Assembly (NCBI GenBank): GCA_905160935.1
Contig: CAJHZI010000591.1
Location: 1-64,000, forward strand
Direction of reading: 5' to 3'
Source of the DNA: Enchytraeus crypticus
Taxonomy: Eukaryota > Annelida > Clitellata > Enchytraeida > Enchytraeidae
Length of the DNA: 64,000 bases
Shown in pieces: positions 47,835 to 59,583 of this stretch (within the stretch, counting starts at the first letter, position 1; every line of letters begins with the position of its first letter). Both the position numbers and the translations under genes were made by a program. The notes below the pieces were generated by a model, which was not told the DNA's origin, did not search any database, and saw only the letters and a list, made by a program, of their open reading frames with translations.

Positions 47835-47882
<48 letters not shown>
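47687..47882. repeat. (TA)n microsatellite inside the hAT-like element
   Basis: About 190 bp of TA repeats with a few breaks, preceded by a short (GT)n. Confidence 0.9.
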
Positions 47883-47954
47883 ATACTGCACAAATATTTT
47901 TTTCTGATTTCTGGTGCATATATACATGTATATATATATATATATAATTATAAA

Positions 47955-48120
47955 TATATATCCTATCTTAGTGCGCTGCCTATTGGCACGTTCCTGCTAT
48001 ATAACTCCTCAACATACTTTTGTCCTCCGCCTCGTCCTTCATATCAACATACGAATTATAGTTATCAAATCATCCAGCATCCCAAGTCTCGGTCTTCTTC
48101 TCAGTGTCGCCCATATAGGC
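47955..48120 (+). repeat. Interspersed repeat family R1, copy 2, diverged
   Basis: GCTGCCTATTGGCACGTTCC and TATAACTCC, followed by a weaker match to the R1 body. It is nested in the hAT-like element. Confidence 0.55.
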
Positions 48121-50214
48121 CTACGACTAAAATGATGGAGATGCGAAAATTTGATTGAGCTGTTTGAACATCTAGGTTTTTCAGACCCACTTATTCCACT
48201 AATGGAGGGATATTAAAAATCAGTAATCCATATAGGAAAGATATATATATAAGAAAGGAATCCATATAGGAAAGAAATATATTTATTCCGCTATGGGTCT
48301 TTATCCTCGCAATGAAAAACATTAGTTAAAACTTATTAATCCAAGCTAATATATGCTAGTATAGTGTACAGGCCAACTTTCAGACAATTAGGGCCTAACC
48401 TTTTTCAGATTCAATAATGATTTTACTAAGTAATGACTTAGCCTATATCTTCAATAATAAGGTATAAACTTACATAATCTTATGCTTACATTATACATCA
48501 ATTGTTATTCTGATTGCTTGAATTAGGCCCTACTTAAGCGCATTAATTATTGACCAAACGATTTAAGCGGTACTAGTTAAACAACCTATAGTATGCTAAT
48601 GTTGTTCTAATAAAATATAGTTCATATTTTTGACCGACATAACTTTTTAACTGAAAAAATCAGACTGAATGCAGATTGACGCGGCAATACATACAACTAC
48701 ATGTACATCCCTGGCCTCTTAATTTTGTCTTGTGCCTCGCTACAGTCCGTTAGTGCTGTACAGAGTCTGAATCCAGACTAATTACACGACATTACGATAA
48801 GGGATTCGACTGAATGACAGGATTGACGGTTAGGGTAGGGACTATCTGACGTCAGATTGAATTGACATCTGATTTGAATTAAATAGGCTGCTTGTTGGAC
48901 ATTTGGATTTACACTGTATTATTTTTTCTTAAATCTGTCAGCATGAAATAGTGTTAGCATGTTTCCTTATCAGGATACAACCTGCTGTCTCTGAGAAAGT
49001 GAAGCTGTGTCTTTGATCTTCGCACTCACAGGCTTGCTTCCGTATTTCTTCTTTACTGTTATTATAAACAAATGTCTAATCTCATTAGATATTTTTGCTC
49101 GTTGACACTCAATTCTCTTCAGAACAATGTATAACAGCCACACAGTCGTTTTGTGTAGCTGCTAGTGGCAGTGAGGGTGAATGAGAGGAGGAGCATTGGG
49201 AAGGGAGGGGGCGGGGGCGATTGTAAGAGTTTTGTGAGCGGTTGAGTCAAGTGGGTAAAGAAGAGAGTAATGTCTCATGGGAGGATGTGAGCAGTAGGTG
49301 TGACTGTGACCATCTTGAGATCATCATTAAATTTGTATTACCAATTGGATCGCCTTCATTTTGAACAACCATCGACAGCTTTTACCTCCTGAATTCCCAA
49401 TACTTACTAGAAGCGGGACAGATTGTCTTTTCATTATCATATGATTTTCACGCACAGCACTCGATGATTCTGTCATATTTAAACCATCCGAGCTCAAGAA
49501 AAAATCATATATGAATTATGAATAAATAAACATAAATATGCTCAAATAAATGAACGAAGACGAATTAGCACACATAGCACTAAGCTCAAACTTTGAACAA
49601 TTTGCGCACTTAAATTTTGGGCTTGATAAAATTTTTACATGACATCTGGGGGGGGCACATGCCCCCCTGCCCCCCTCGCTACGCCACTGCCTAGGTGGTA
49701 TCCAGTTCTACAATATGTTTTACTATAGTCTTCAATCGGCCACTACATGTAGAGGCCTATAGTCCACGTACATGTGTACCTTACGGAAGGTTTAAGTCAG
49801 CACATAATTGCATTGGATTAGCTCTGACTTATAGAGGTCATCTAATGAAGGCTGATGAAATATAATACGTTTATCTACGTGTATGCATAACGTTGACCGG
49901 ATCTCATCAAAGTCGACAAAGAGATCAACTTTGACAGCTAGCTGAAGATAGAGAGGATAACGCCACGAAGATATTATATACCCGGATATCAGACCTCAAA
50001 ATTCACTGAAAATTGAGACCCAACTGCACACCACAAATGTCTAATGAATTTATGGACTACTAAGAATTATTTTACTACTAAAAGTACTTACTAAACCGAT
50101 AAGATGGTAAAGGTTTTAATTTAAGAGAACGTGATATATAGATACAGATCTCGGCTACTGACGTATGCTAGTGATTTTAAAGTAGACTGAAGTTTATAAT
50201 TGAGAGTTAGGCCT

Positions 50215-50445
50215 ATATTGTGGCCATCTACCTCTATCTCAGTCTACTGCCTACTGGCAGGTCCAAGATACATAACGCCTCCACTCTTCTCTGTCTTCCC
50301 GCTTTCCTCTTCATATCCACATATGAGTGGATCTTTAAATAATCTAACATTCATAATCTCGGCCTGTCTTTGCCTCTATTTTCTTCCGTATTCTACCTTT
50401 ATGACATCTTTCTGTAAATTATAGCCCGCCCCCTCCACTCAATAT
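50215..50445 (+). repeat. Interspersed repeat family R1, copy 3
   Basis: CTGCCTACTGGCAGGTCC, ATAACGCCTCCACTCTTCTC and GGCCTGTCTTTGCCTCTATT align with 6490-6715 over more than 200 bp. Confidence 0.7.
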
Positions 50446-50533
50446 ATACTCTATCCCTTTTTCATCTTTGAAATATTTGTCTTCTTGGCGCAATTCAAGG
50501 CACATTGTACTGAATATTGTGCTGTAACCATCT

Positions 50534-50673
50534 ACTGGCTGGAGCCAGTGGCGATGTCGGTAATATATTCGACCGCGGATCAGTATGTGCGGGGTTAAAA
50601 TCCTGGGCGCGCCCGTCACTGACATCGCTTTCGAATGAGGAAACTGACGATAATTTTAGCTTTATTAGCTTTT
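50534..50673 (+). repeat. tRNA-derived SINE, family A, copy 5
   Basis: Nearly complete: head GGCTGGAGCCAGTGGCGATG, B-box GGTTAAAATCC, core GACATCGCTTTCGAATGAGG and the tail TTTAGCTTTATTAGC. Confidence 0.85.
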
Positions 50674-51133
50674 TTACCGAAGATTATTAAAAGAATCGTT
50701 GAAACTTGAATTAGTTCAACCGCCCCTATCAAACACAAAACAGGCTGAGAGGTTATAGGCTACGACGGCTAATGTGACTAATACTGTATGCCTAACAAGA
50801 ATAATATTAGAGATTCCATTAAATCAGGACCAGAGTTCGATTCTTGATTCTTCTCCTTTTTCTTTGTCTTAATCCCGTTTTCTGCAGGGTTCGCTTGGCG
50901 ACATTCCTGCCTCCATTTGCCGCCTTCGTGAACGCGGTCAAATTCGAACTTGATTAGAACAGCGATTTGCTTTGCCAGCTTGGGGGGATGTTGTAGAAGT
51001 AGTTTATACGGCAACGTAACTTTTCCCACTTATAAGATATCGCAAGCTTTTATTACTACGCAAAACTTTAATTACTCCGCAAAATCTGTTTCACTGTAAC
51101 TAACGGCGCATAATTCCTCTATCAATAGTTCTT

Positions 51134-51275
51134 GCAGGCTGGAGAAAGAGGCGAAGTCGGTAAGATACTCGATCAGTATGTGCGGGGTTCAAATCCTAGG
51201 CTAGCCCGTCGCTGACATCGCTTTCGAGTGAGGAAACTGGCGCCAACCTAAGCTTTACTAACTTTGCTTTATCGA
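51134..51275 (+). repeat. tRNA-derived SINE, family A, copy 6
   Basis: Head GCAGGCTGGAG, A-box region GCGAAGTCGG, intact B-box GGTTCAAATCC, the core, and a tail with AAGCTTTACTAACTTT. A roughly 13-bp block found in other copies (GACCGCGG) is missing. It ends about 30 bp from the GPCR-2 stop codon. Confidence 0.85.
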
Positions 51276-51307
51276 CTGCGCATGAGGGACAATGGAATAG
51301 CCGGAAG

Positions 51308-54300
51308 TCACGGCGAGAGATCCGTGGTGGACGTCAGCTGCTGCTGAGGCACAGCCTTGTGGCGGCAGCACCTCCAGCACCTGAGCACGAACAGCTCAGC
51401 GAAGGTTTGTCTGAACTGATGACTCATGGCGCAGTAGATGAAGAAGTTGACCGGGTAGCTGAGGATGATGAGGAAGTTGACGATGACGCTGGCGATGTCG
51501 TACTGGTCGCTCGTCAGTAGGGAGTTCATGCTGGGAAATATGAAGTTCAGGGTTTTGTCAGTGTGGAGTAGGGCCAGGGGTAATTCCACCAGTATGAAGA
51601 TGGTCACTACCACCACCAGCATCCTCGTGGTAGCATTGGTCTCTGCCAGACGTCGGCTCTCCGTCTGTCTGTAACAACAACAGAGTTTACTTCAGAATGC
51701 AGTAATAACAACAACAACAATAGAGCTTTCTTCAGAATGTAGCGATAACAACAACAACAAGAGAGTTTATTTCAGAATGCAGCGATAACAACAACAACAG
51801 ATTTTATTTCAGAATGCAGCAATAACAACAACTACAACAAAGTTTACTTCAGAATGCAGCAATAACAGCAACAGCAACAACAAAAATAATAAATTTATAA
51901 ACTATCTATCAGTACCAAACTCTCTCCAGAATTTCCTCATTTGTAACCTTTTGAGAAATACTAAATATTTTCCTACACCAGATGGAGATCTATCGAGAAG
52001 TCTAAATTGAGATATGTAAAACCTGAAATCTTTCACTCTGTAATATAATTTAATTCTCTACTAACAAAAGGGTGTTTTATCACGTACTTGTTTTGACGCA
52101 GCAGCAGTGTTCGCTTGTGCTGCGCCAGCCACATTGCTCTGCAGAGCAGAGCGTTCAGCACGACCAGTGCTACGCAGGGTATGAGATGAATGAACATGGC
52201 CCGGAAGCCGAAGTAGAAGCTGTAATAGATGATTGGATGGTCGGCTATCCCTGGTCTCATCATGTACGAGCATCCGATGATCGCTTTGTCTATGTAGTCA
52301 CTGGAGGTCAAGGCCGGGTCAACTGATCCTGCTGCCACGTGTTCCTTGTCCACAAAATAACTCATCTGTTTAAACGTCAACAAATCGGCAGAGATAACAA
52401 TAGTGCTGGATAACAATAGCGGTAGATAACAATAGCAGTAGATAGCAATAGCGGTAGATAACAATAGCAGTAGCTAACAATAGCGGTAGATAATAATAGC
52501 AGTAGATAACAATAGCGGTAGATAACAATAGCGGTAGATAACAATAGCGATAGATAACAATAGTGATAGATAACAAAAGCAGTAGATAACAATAGCAGTA
52601 GATAACAATAGCAGTAGATAACAATAGCAGTAGTTAACAACAGCGGTAGTTAACAATAGCGGTAGATAACAATAGCAGTAGATAACAATTGCGGTAGTTA
52701 ACAATAGCGATAGATAACAATAGTGGTGGATAACAATGGTGATAGTTAACAATGTGAAGTGATAATAATGTGTAGAAAGAATAATATGTTGAGATAGCAA
52801 TGTGCAGAGATAGCAATGTGCAGAGATAGCAATGTGCAGAGATAGCAATGTGCAGAGATAGCAATGTGCAGAGATAGCAATACACTAGACTACGTGTAAT
52901 TTTACCTGTACTATGAAAGCGACTTGTACTATGAAAGCGACTGTGTAATTACCTGTACTATGAAAGCGACTGTGTAATTACATGTACTATGAAAGCGACT
53001 GTGTAATTACCTGTACTATGAAAGCGACTGCGTATATGACAGCGATGATCTTTCCAATGTTACTGTGTGTGGAGAACCTTCCGCCATGACTGGGGTGACA
53101 CACATAGAGATACCGCTGGACTGCCAAAGACACGGTCAACCACACAGACACTGTGTGAAATACCATCGGCAGATAGAGGGCGTAAAAGTAGTGGAAATAG
53201 CACCATGCTGCGGATAACAGATAACACAAATAACAATCAACGATGTGGATAACAAATAACAAAAATAACAATCAATGATTTGGATAACAAATAACAAAAA
53301 TAACAATCAATGATTCGGATAACAAATAACAAAAATAACAATCAATGATTTGGATAACAAATAACAAAAATAACAGTCAATGATTTGGATAACAACTAAC
53401 ACAAATATAACACAGAGTACTGAGATACAGAGAAGATTGACTCCAGGTTTGTTCCGTCTCCTATGCACGGTGATAATTCATCAGAAAATATCTAATAAGT
53501 TATCTATACTTCGTCTCTGTTGTCCACTTGTGTACTCCAGGCATCATAGATAGGTTTTTCTCCATACTGACCGATATAATGACCCATATACTGACCCATA
53601 ATATTATACTGAAGTACCTGCTATTTCTAACGCAAGGATCAGGGGTAAACGGCTTCATCAGAAAAGAAAACTGAACTGCTGACAAATATAATATAGGACT
53701 GGAGTATTGATACAGATTGTGATATATAACTGGAGTATTGATACAGATTGTGATATAGAACTGGAGTATAGATATGGATTGTGATATATAACTGGAGCAT
53801 TGATACAGATTGTGATATAGAACTGGAGTATAGATATGGATTGTGATATATAACTGGAGCATTGATACAGATTGTGATATAGAACTGGAGTATAGATATG
53901 GATTGTGATATATAACTGGAGCATTGATACAGATTGTGATATAGAACTGGAGTATAGATATGGATTGTGATATATAACTGGAGCATTGATACAGATTGTG
54001 ATATAGAACTGGAGTATAGATATGGATTGTGAGAGATAGATAGATTGAGACATAGATTGGATGATATACAACTGGAGCATTGATACAGATTGTGATATAG
54101 AACTGGAGTATAGATATGGATTGTGATATATAACTGGAGCATTGATACAGATTGTGATATAGAACTGGAGTATAGATATGGATTGTGATATACAACTGGA
54201 GCATTGATACAGATTGTGATATAGAACTGGAGTATAGATATGGATTGTGATATACAACTGGAGCATTGATACAGATTGTGATATAGAACTGGAGTATAGA

Positions 54301-54697
54301 TATGGATTGTGATATATAACTGGAGCATTGATACAGATTGTGATATAGAACTGGAGTATAGATATGGATTGTGATATACAACTGGAGCATTGATACAGAT
54401 TGTGATATATAACTGGAGCATTGATACAGATTGTGATATAGAACTGGAGTATAGATATGGATTGTGATATACAACTGGAGCATTGATACAGATTGTGATA
54501 TAGAACTGGAGTATAGATATGGATTGTGATATATAACTGGAGTATTGATATACATGTACATGTAGATTGTGATACAGAACTGGAGGAGCAGCATATTTAA
54601 GATGTAGGAAATGTCAATACAGTAGAGTTACTGTGAAATGTCTGTAAGATCTTAGATACAACAGGAGCACTCTAATCGTATTATTGTTGTTGTACAG

Positions 54698-54736
<39 letters not shown>

Positions 54737-55398
54737 TATGCTTAATGACATTATCATCAAAGCACGAAATATAAAATTGCACATACAAACGGGTCATCAA
54801 AGAGGATAAATAAATCCTATCTAGTTGACAGCCTACAATCATAAGCAAACATACACAGACAACAACTCATAATAGTACGCCAATTAATGCAGATTACAAC
54901 ACAGCAGATTCTCACAAAGTTGTTACTGGAAAATACGGTTAAGTGATCAAAATAGAAGTATAGTATAGTACAGGTTGTCGTCATGTTGTTGTTGTTATCT
55001 CACCAGTGGGTGTAGAGAGAACGGTACTGATATAGATTGTGATATTGTTATGTTGTTTTTGTTGTTGATGTTGTACAGTTTGACGCTATGTTGTTGTTGT
55101 TAGCTCACCAGTGGGTGTGGAGAGAACGGTACGGTAGCGCTCAGTGGAGTAGAAGTTGATGAAGTACGGAGTGGGACAGAGTCCGGTCAATGAGGCGGAT
55201 ATAGCGAGTGCCACCAGCAGTAGATTAGTGGCACTGAAACATAAGCACCGAACAAATACCACTAACCTTCCAGTGTATCGATAAATTTAAAGGCTACTGT
55301 GGAGCCTGATGATCAATAAATTTACTAAATTATTTGGAATGATATGACTATAACCAAGGTCATTGTAGAAAATGTATCCATATAGGCCAATATACATG

Positions 55399-55459
<61 letters not shown>

Positions 55460-55653
55460 CCTCATCATCATCATCATCTTCCCTTAAGTGTCACGTTGGC
55501 CAGGATCGGGATACTAATAGGCTGACAAGTTTATCCATTCGTTTAAGTTTTTGTAGCAATTTATGGAGCCTAGGCGCTCATCAACCGAATGCTTTTCTGA
55601 CGATGGTTTGGATCTAGTTTTTATGTCGCCCTCTACGACACGTGCATACACTT

Positions 55654-55705
<52 letters not shown>

Positions 55706-55750
55706 GTATGTATATATATATATATATATTTATTTATATATTTATGTATA

Positions 55751-55781
<31 letters not shown>

Positions 55782-55822
55782 GATATATATATATAGATAT
55801 CTCTCTCTCTCTCTCTCTCTCT

Positions 55823-55890
<68 letters not shown>

Positions 55891-55929
55891 GTGTATATAT
55901 ACTGTATATACAATATATATATATATACA

Positions 55930-55975
<46 letters not shown>

Positions 55976-56228
55976 AGGTAAGGGCCTAGGGTTCAATGAT
56001 GCAATAAACGCATTAATGAGTGGATTTTGGTGAATCATAATCAGTCATTTCTATTTATCTAAGCGCCTATCTACGAGTTAATGCTCGTCTAATTGCTTCA
56101 CTAGTGTTAATTGATTGTCGGGACAGTCTCTGAATTCATAGGATGCCCTTTACATGGAATAATCTCTTTCTCTCTCTCTCTCTCTCTCTCTATCTCTTTC
56201 ACTATCTCTCTGTCTCTCTGTCTCTCTG

Positions 56229-56299
<71 letters not shown>

Positions 56300-56330
56300 C
56301 AATCTATCTATCTATCTCTCTCTCTGTCTC

Positions 56331-56410
<80 letters not shown>

Positions 56411-56675
56411 GGGCACCATTAAGAGACAGTGTCAGGGCATAAATCCCTGACTGAACAGATCGATATATTCATCGATCTGTTATGATCTGATTCTGTCCAG
56501 GTAAACATTCATCTACCCATTTCATCACATCATCATCAAATCTTCGTTCACATTCATCTGTAATTTTACCTCATTTTAATCATTTTAAATTATTTTTTAT
56601 ATATTTAATTTAAGTAAATTTAAATTTAAATTAGTTATATTAAATAAAATTAAATTTTAATTATTATTATTATTG

Positions 56676-56724
<49 letters not shown>

Positions 56725-57039
56725 TCTCACTCCCCCAATGACGTCCAACAGTGAGAGTTCAAGGAAAATCACCCGTCACTGACATCGCTTTCGAGTGAGG
56801 AAACTGACGCTAACACTAGTTGTTAGCAGCACATACGAGCGCATGTTTGGCTGGAGCAGCACGGCACAGACGAGCAGGTTGGTGAGTAGAGTAAGGAGTG
56901 AGACGAGGGGGGTTAGGTACCCGTAGATAACCCTGCTTACGTCCCCCACTGCCCCCTCGTGCCCCCCGTAGTTCATGTAGGGGTGGGGCAGAGCCACGGG
57001 GGGCTCCTCGTAACTGCTCAGATTTATACTGGAGCTCAT
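51308..57039 (-). CDS. Class A peptide GPCR, sex-peptide/myoinhibitory-peptide receptor-like, copy 2
   Basis: Tandem paralogue of copy 1. Exons on the minus strand: 57039-56837, 55233-55109, 53207-53011, 52365-52088 and 51668-51308, total 1164 bp, 387 residues. Exons 2 and 3 are 125 and 197 bp, exactly as in copy 1, and all phases agree. The protein shows [10 protein letters not shown] (TM1), [12 protein letters not shown] (TM2), [17 protein letters not shown] (TM3), [19 protein letters not shown] (TM5), [15 protein letters not shown] before TM6, and [21 protein letters not shown] (TM7 and helix 8). The C-terminal tail is shorter than in copy 1 and lacks its Gln-rich stretch. The N-terminus is short and has no signal peptide. 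Introns are crowded with tandem repeats that adjoin or copy the splice sites. Ligand unknown. Confidence 0.85.
51675..51890 (-). repeat. Tandem repeat adjoining the exon 5 acceptor of GPCR-2
   Basis: About five units of roughly 50 bp contain TTCAGAATGCAG and (AAC)n. The pattern starts within 10 bp of the acceptor, and the acceptor's own pyrimidine tract is one unit. Confidence 0.8.
52378..52885 (-). repeat. 16-bp minisatellites upstream of the exon 4 acceptor of GPCR-2
   Basis: About 24 copies of AGATAACAATAGCGGT, then about six of GATAGCAATGTGCAGA. On the transcribed strand this is TTGTTATCTACCGCTA, a long pyrimidine-rich lead to the acceptor at 52366. Confidence 0.9.
52900..53035 (-). repeat. 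Tandem copies of the exon 3 donor of GPCR-2
   Basis: A 29-bp unit holding the last 13 or so exon bases and the donor (GTACAG|GTAATT on the minus strand) is repeated about four times. Intact extra donors lie near 52953 and 52906; one copy has GTACAT. Use of a later donor would run into TAG within eight codons. Confidence 0.85.
53212..53400 (-). repeat. 34-bp minisatellite adjoining the exon 3 acceptor of GPCR-2
   Basis: About five copies of a unit with GGATAACAAATAAC and AACAATCAATGAT. The unit nearest the exon carries the real acceptor (TATCCGCAG). Confidence 0.85.
53690..54570 (-). repeat. 62-bp dimeric minisatellite in GPCR-2 intron 2
   Basis: Two 31-bp half units alternate: ACTGGAGTATAGATATGG... 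and ACTGGAGCATTGATACAG..., each ending TTGTGATATA. About 13 dimers are present, with one interrupted near 54030-54060. Three open minus-strand frames are by-products. Confidence 0.95.
54996..55137 (-). repeat. Duplicated exon 2 end and donor of GPCR-2
   Basis: The last bases of exon 2 with its donor (55103-55137) recur at 54999-55033 with two differences, about 105 bp into the intron. GTTGTT-rich spacers precede both copies. Confidence 0.75.
55390..55970. repeat. (TA)n arrays flanking an R2 fragment
   Basis: TA-rich arrays at 55395-55460 and 55660-55970, the latter with a (CT)n block at 55800-55822, sit on both sides of a minus-strand R2 copy (55455-55655) whose AAGGGAAGATGATGATG end faces left. 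All are in intron 1 of GPCR-2. Confidence 0.8.
56165..56405. repeat. (CT)n microsatellite
   Basis: CT repeats with CTGT and CTAT blocks in GPCR-2 intron 1. Ser/Leu frames are by-products. A (TTA)n run lies at 56660-56720. Confidence 0.95.
56766..56820 (+). repeat. SINE family A 3' fragment, copy 7
   Basis: CCCGTCACTGACATCGCTTT, GAGTGAGGAAACTGACG and TAACAC match the family. It ends about 10 bp from the exon 1 donor of GPCR-2, so it was inserted next to that splice site in opposite orientation to the gene. Confidence 0.8.
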
Positions 57040-57710
57040 AGCTGAGGAGAAAGACCAAAAGTTGAGCGAAGATTAGCAGATCAGTCAGTCACGTTGATTT
57101 CTTTACAGCTGTTAACTTAATTAAACTGGCCAAGGTAGTCGCAAGACCTGTGACACCAGTTGAGCTGTTGCAGACGTTTGTATAGCCTAGTGGATAGTAG
57201 AGTCAATAACATTTATCGTTCGTTACATCTGGTATTTCTGCACAAATTAAACAGAATACTAGTTACTATGTCCAGTTTCATGACAGACGAACAAGTTTAC
57301 TGACAGGTCATATGTTTAATGACTGACCACTGCATGTATCGCACGTGATGATGCATACCTTATAATTAAAATCTCCCAGATTTTGGCTTGCACCGTTGGA
57401 CCCCACACTCTGCTCATCGGATTGGATTGGGTACCAGAGTTCACAATGTTGTCATGGACGACAGTAACACTCTAATTCTGTTGTTGTTATTGTTAAAACG
57501 TAATTAACAGTGTCCATACCACCGCACTGCCGGCCAAGCCTCGAGAATTTGATTCGAATGAACATCAGCTACGGACCGGGCGAGTCTCGTCTTGGAGCCT
57601 TGCACCTGTTAGTTCACAGTGGAGCGCTTAACCTACAGGCCACGGGCGGCGATAAGTCAATAGCAAATAATTCTGATTTGTTGAGAAAAATTTTGAAAAT
57701 CTAAGACTAT

Positions 57711-59583
57711 TTAACCCATTCCAGCCCAGCGTCCCTTTTTCTTTGTTATAAGTCACTAAATTAAAAAGTTGTACTTGGAGCTATGTAATAAGTGACTTAT
57801 ATGTTGTAAAACTGATAAAGGTAACATAGAAACATAAAAGAACAATTTGATATAAAAATAAGGTAGCGTGACTTGAAATAAGCTGTATTTAAAAAATGGC
57901 TGCAAGATACAAAGACCTGTAAGTAACCATCCCTATTTTATTTTATTTATATTGTATATATAATTTTTTGCATAAACTCGTTTATTACATGCATATCTTT
58001 ATTTCTAATTAAATACAGTTGCAATTCTTGGAATTTTTGGTTCATGGAAAAAGTTGTTTGAATATTTGTGTCCCTTTTAAGGGACGCTGGGCACTAGCCG
58101 TACTAAAAATTTCATAATTTCACTATAGTTGTGGCGAAACTTTTAGCCATAACTCTGCTGTTATATGAATCTTAAACCCTAACTAAGGCTATATTGTCTC
58201 ATAATATCGACTCTGACCATTAAATTTGTAGTACTCTTGACGTATAAGTTGTGTTTTTGCACTACAGTGGCACAAATTCCTCAACTTCTGGCTGAATGAA
58301 CAAACGATGAATTACCAGTTGACATCTGCAAACAACCCCTAGCGGATGCTCATGGTATAACAGACGAGGATAGAGCGACATATGCATCATATAGCTTTCT
58401 AATAAACTTGAGTGCCTGTGGATTTCAAGCCATTGGAACAGTTAGAGAAAAACGGACATGGCATGCCCTGTCCCATGAAGTCATTGACGACAGTGAAGAA
58501 AGAACCTGGACGTTCATATGATCACAGAAACAGCGATGAAACACTGATGATCCGATGGAGTGATGGCAGTGTTGTGACGCTAGGAAGCAAATTCAACAAA
58601 TATGACGATGGTTCAAAGATGATCTCAGGCAGTCAAGCCCAGGATATTTGTTCCTCAACCAACAATATTTGACGTCTACAACTCAGGAAAGGGTGGCCTT
58701 TACGAGCTGGATCAGCAGGTTCTGCATGTTGCACTCAGATTCGTCAGCGTAAGTCGTGGTGGCCAATAGTTATCTACCTCACTTACGTTACAGTTGTCAA
58801 CTCATGGTATCTTGGCCCCTGCATCGGGGTATACATTTGATAGTCTCCTCGCATTCCTACGAACTCTGGCGATCGATCTTCTCAGATGCTATGGAATATC
58901 GTCCTTACAATCGTTCAGCGATCTCGAGTAACGGGGTGCGCTACGATGGGCTATGCCACTGGATTGGGAAGAACTTCCCCAACGTCGCTTCAAAGCCTGC
59001 GGCCTAAGGTCGTACTATAAGTGCAACAAATGTGACGTAGCGTTTCATGTGGAATGATTCGAGAACTATCATGCACTGTCATGAACCTACATTTATAGGC
59101 TAACATGGCAACAAGGCGAATATGTGCCGACTCAAGACTCTTAACTCTACTAGGATATGTGTATTTGATATGTTTATTCAGCCTGAAAACCTCAGTAGTT
59201 GCCAAGATTTCGAACAAAAAGACTATTGGCGTTGTTTTTGAACCATATGATTTGCAACAATTCTCTTACAAATAATTTTAAATTTATAACTTTTCATAAA
59301 TTTAGAGTATTATTGGTATTTTTACTCTTATTGTAAGAATTATTGTAAGAATAATAAATCATTTTCACGATGTCAATTGTGAGTTACTTCGTTTTAAATG
59401 TTGAACGTTTTTCGTTAGGCTAGTGCCCAGCGTCCCTTATAAGGGACATAATTTTTTTCCAAAATGGTGAAATGAGAGTTTAATTTTCAAATTGGACATC
59501 ATTTCTGAGCACCAAATGATGAAAAAATTGTAAAAAGTTTCATGCTTATAAACAAAATTTAACTTTGGGCGCTAATGGGTTAA
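57711..59583 (+). mobile_element. Decayed piggyBac-type transposon
   Basis: The element is bounded by TTAA on both sides, the piggyBac target, with terminal inverted repeats starting CCCATT and related inward (GCCCAGCG against GCGCCCA). A 30-bp subterminal inverted repeat lies at 58070-58099 and 59418-59447, with one mismatch. The interior holds broken transposase sequence. It is about 670 bp upstream of GPCR-2. Confidence 0.88.
58380..59065 (+). pseudogene. piggyBac transposase remnant
   Basis: Pieces in different frames follow the order of piggyBac transposases: LEQLEKNGHG, KKEPGRSYDHRN then MIRWSDGSVVTLGSKF, next frame VPQPTIFDVYNSGKGG with LDQ, then WWPIVIYLTYVTVVNSW, and finally a Cys-rich end YKCNKCDVAFHVE followed by a stop and FENYH. 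Several frameshifts and stops break it, and the N-terminal part is lost. No function is expected from this copy. Confidence 0.85.

Larger units (their letters stand above)
47636..49689. mobile_element. Non-autonomous DNA transposon with hAT-like termini
   Basis: The ends are perfect 12-bp inverted repeats, CAGTGGCGTAGC, both followed inward by G-rich sequence. The flanking 8-mers are actaggtg on the left and cctaggtg on the right, an 8-bp target duplication with one mismatch, as made by hAT transposases. The 2054-bp interior has a (TA)n array, an R1 fragment and AT-rich filler and no transposase ORF. It sits between the two GPCR genes. Confidence 0.75.

Noticed and set aside
53500-54594. Minus-strand ORFs of 200-360 residues with [18 protein letters not shown] repeats
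   Set aside because: They translate the 62-bp minisatellite in an intron of GPCR-2; 62 is not a multiple of three and all frames are similar.
57510-57704. Plus-strand ORF of 64 residues upstream of the piggyBac element
   Set aside because: No family resemblance, no splice or promoter evidence and a length expected by chance.
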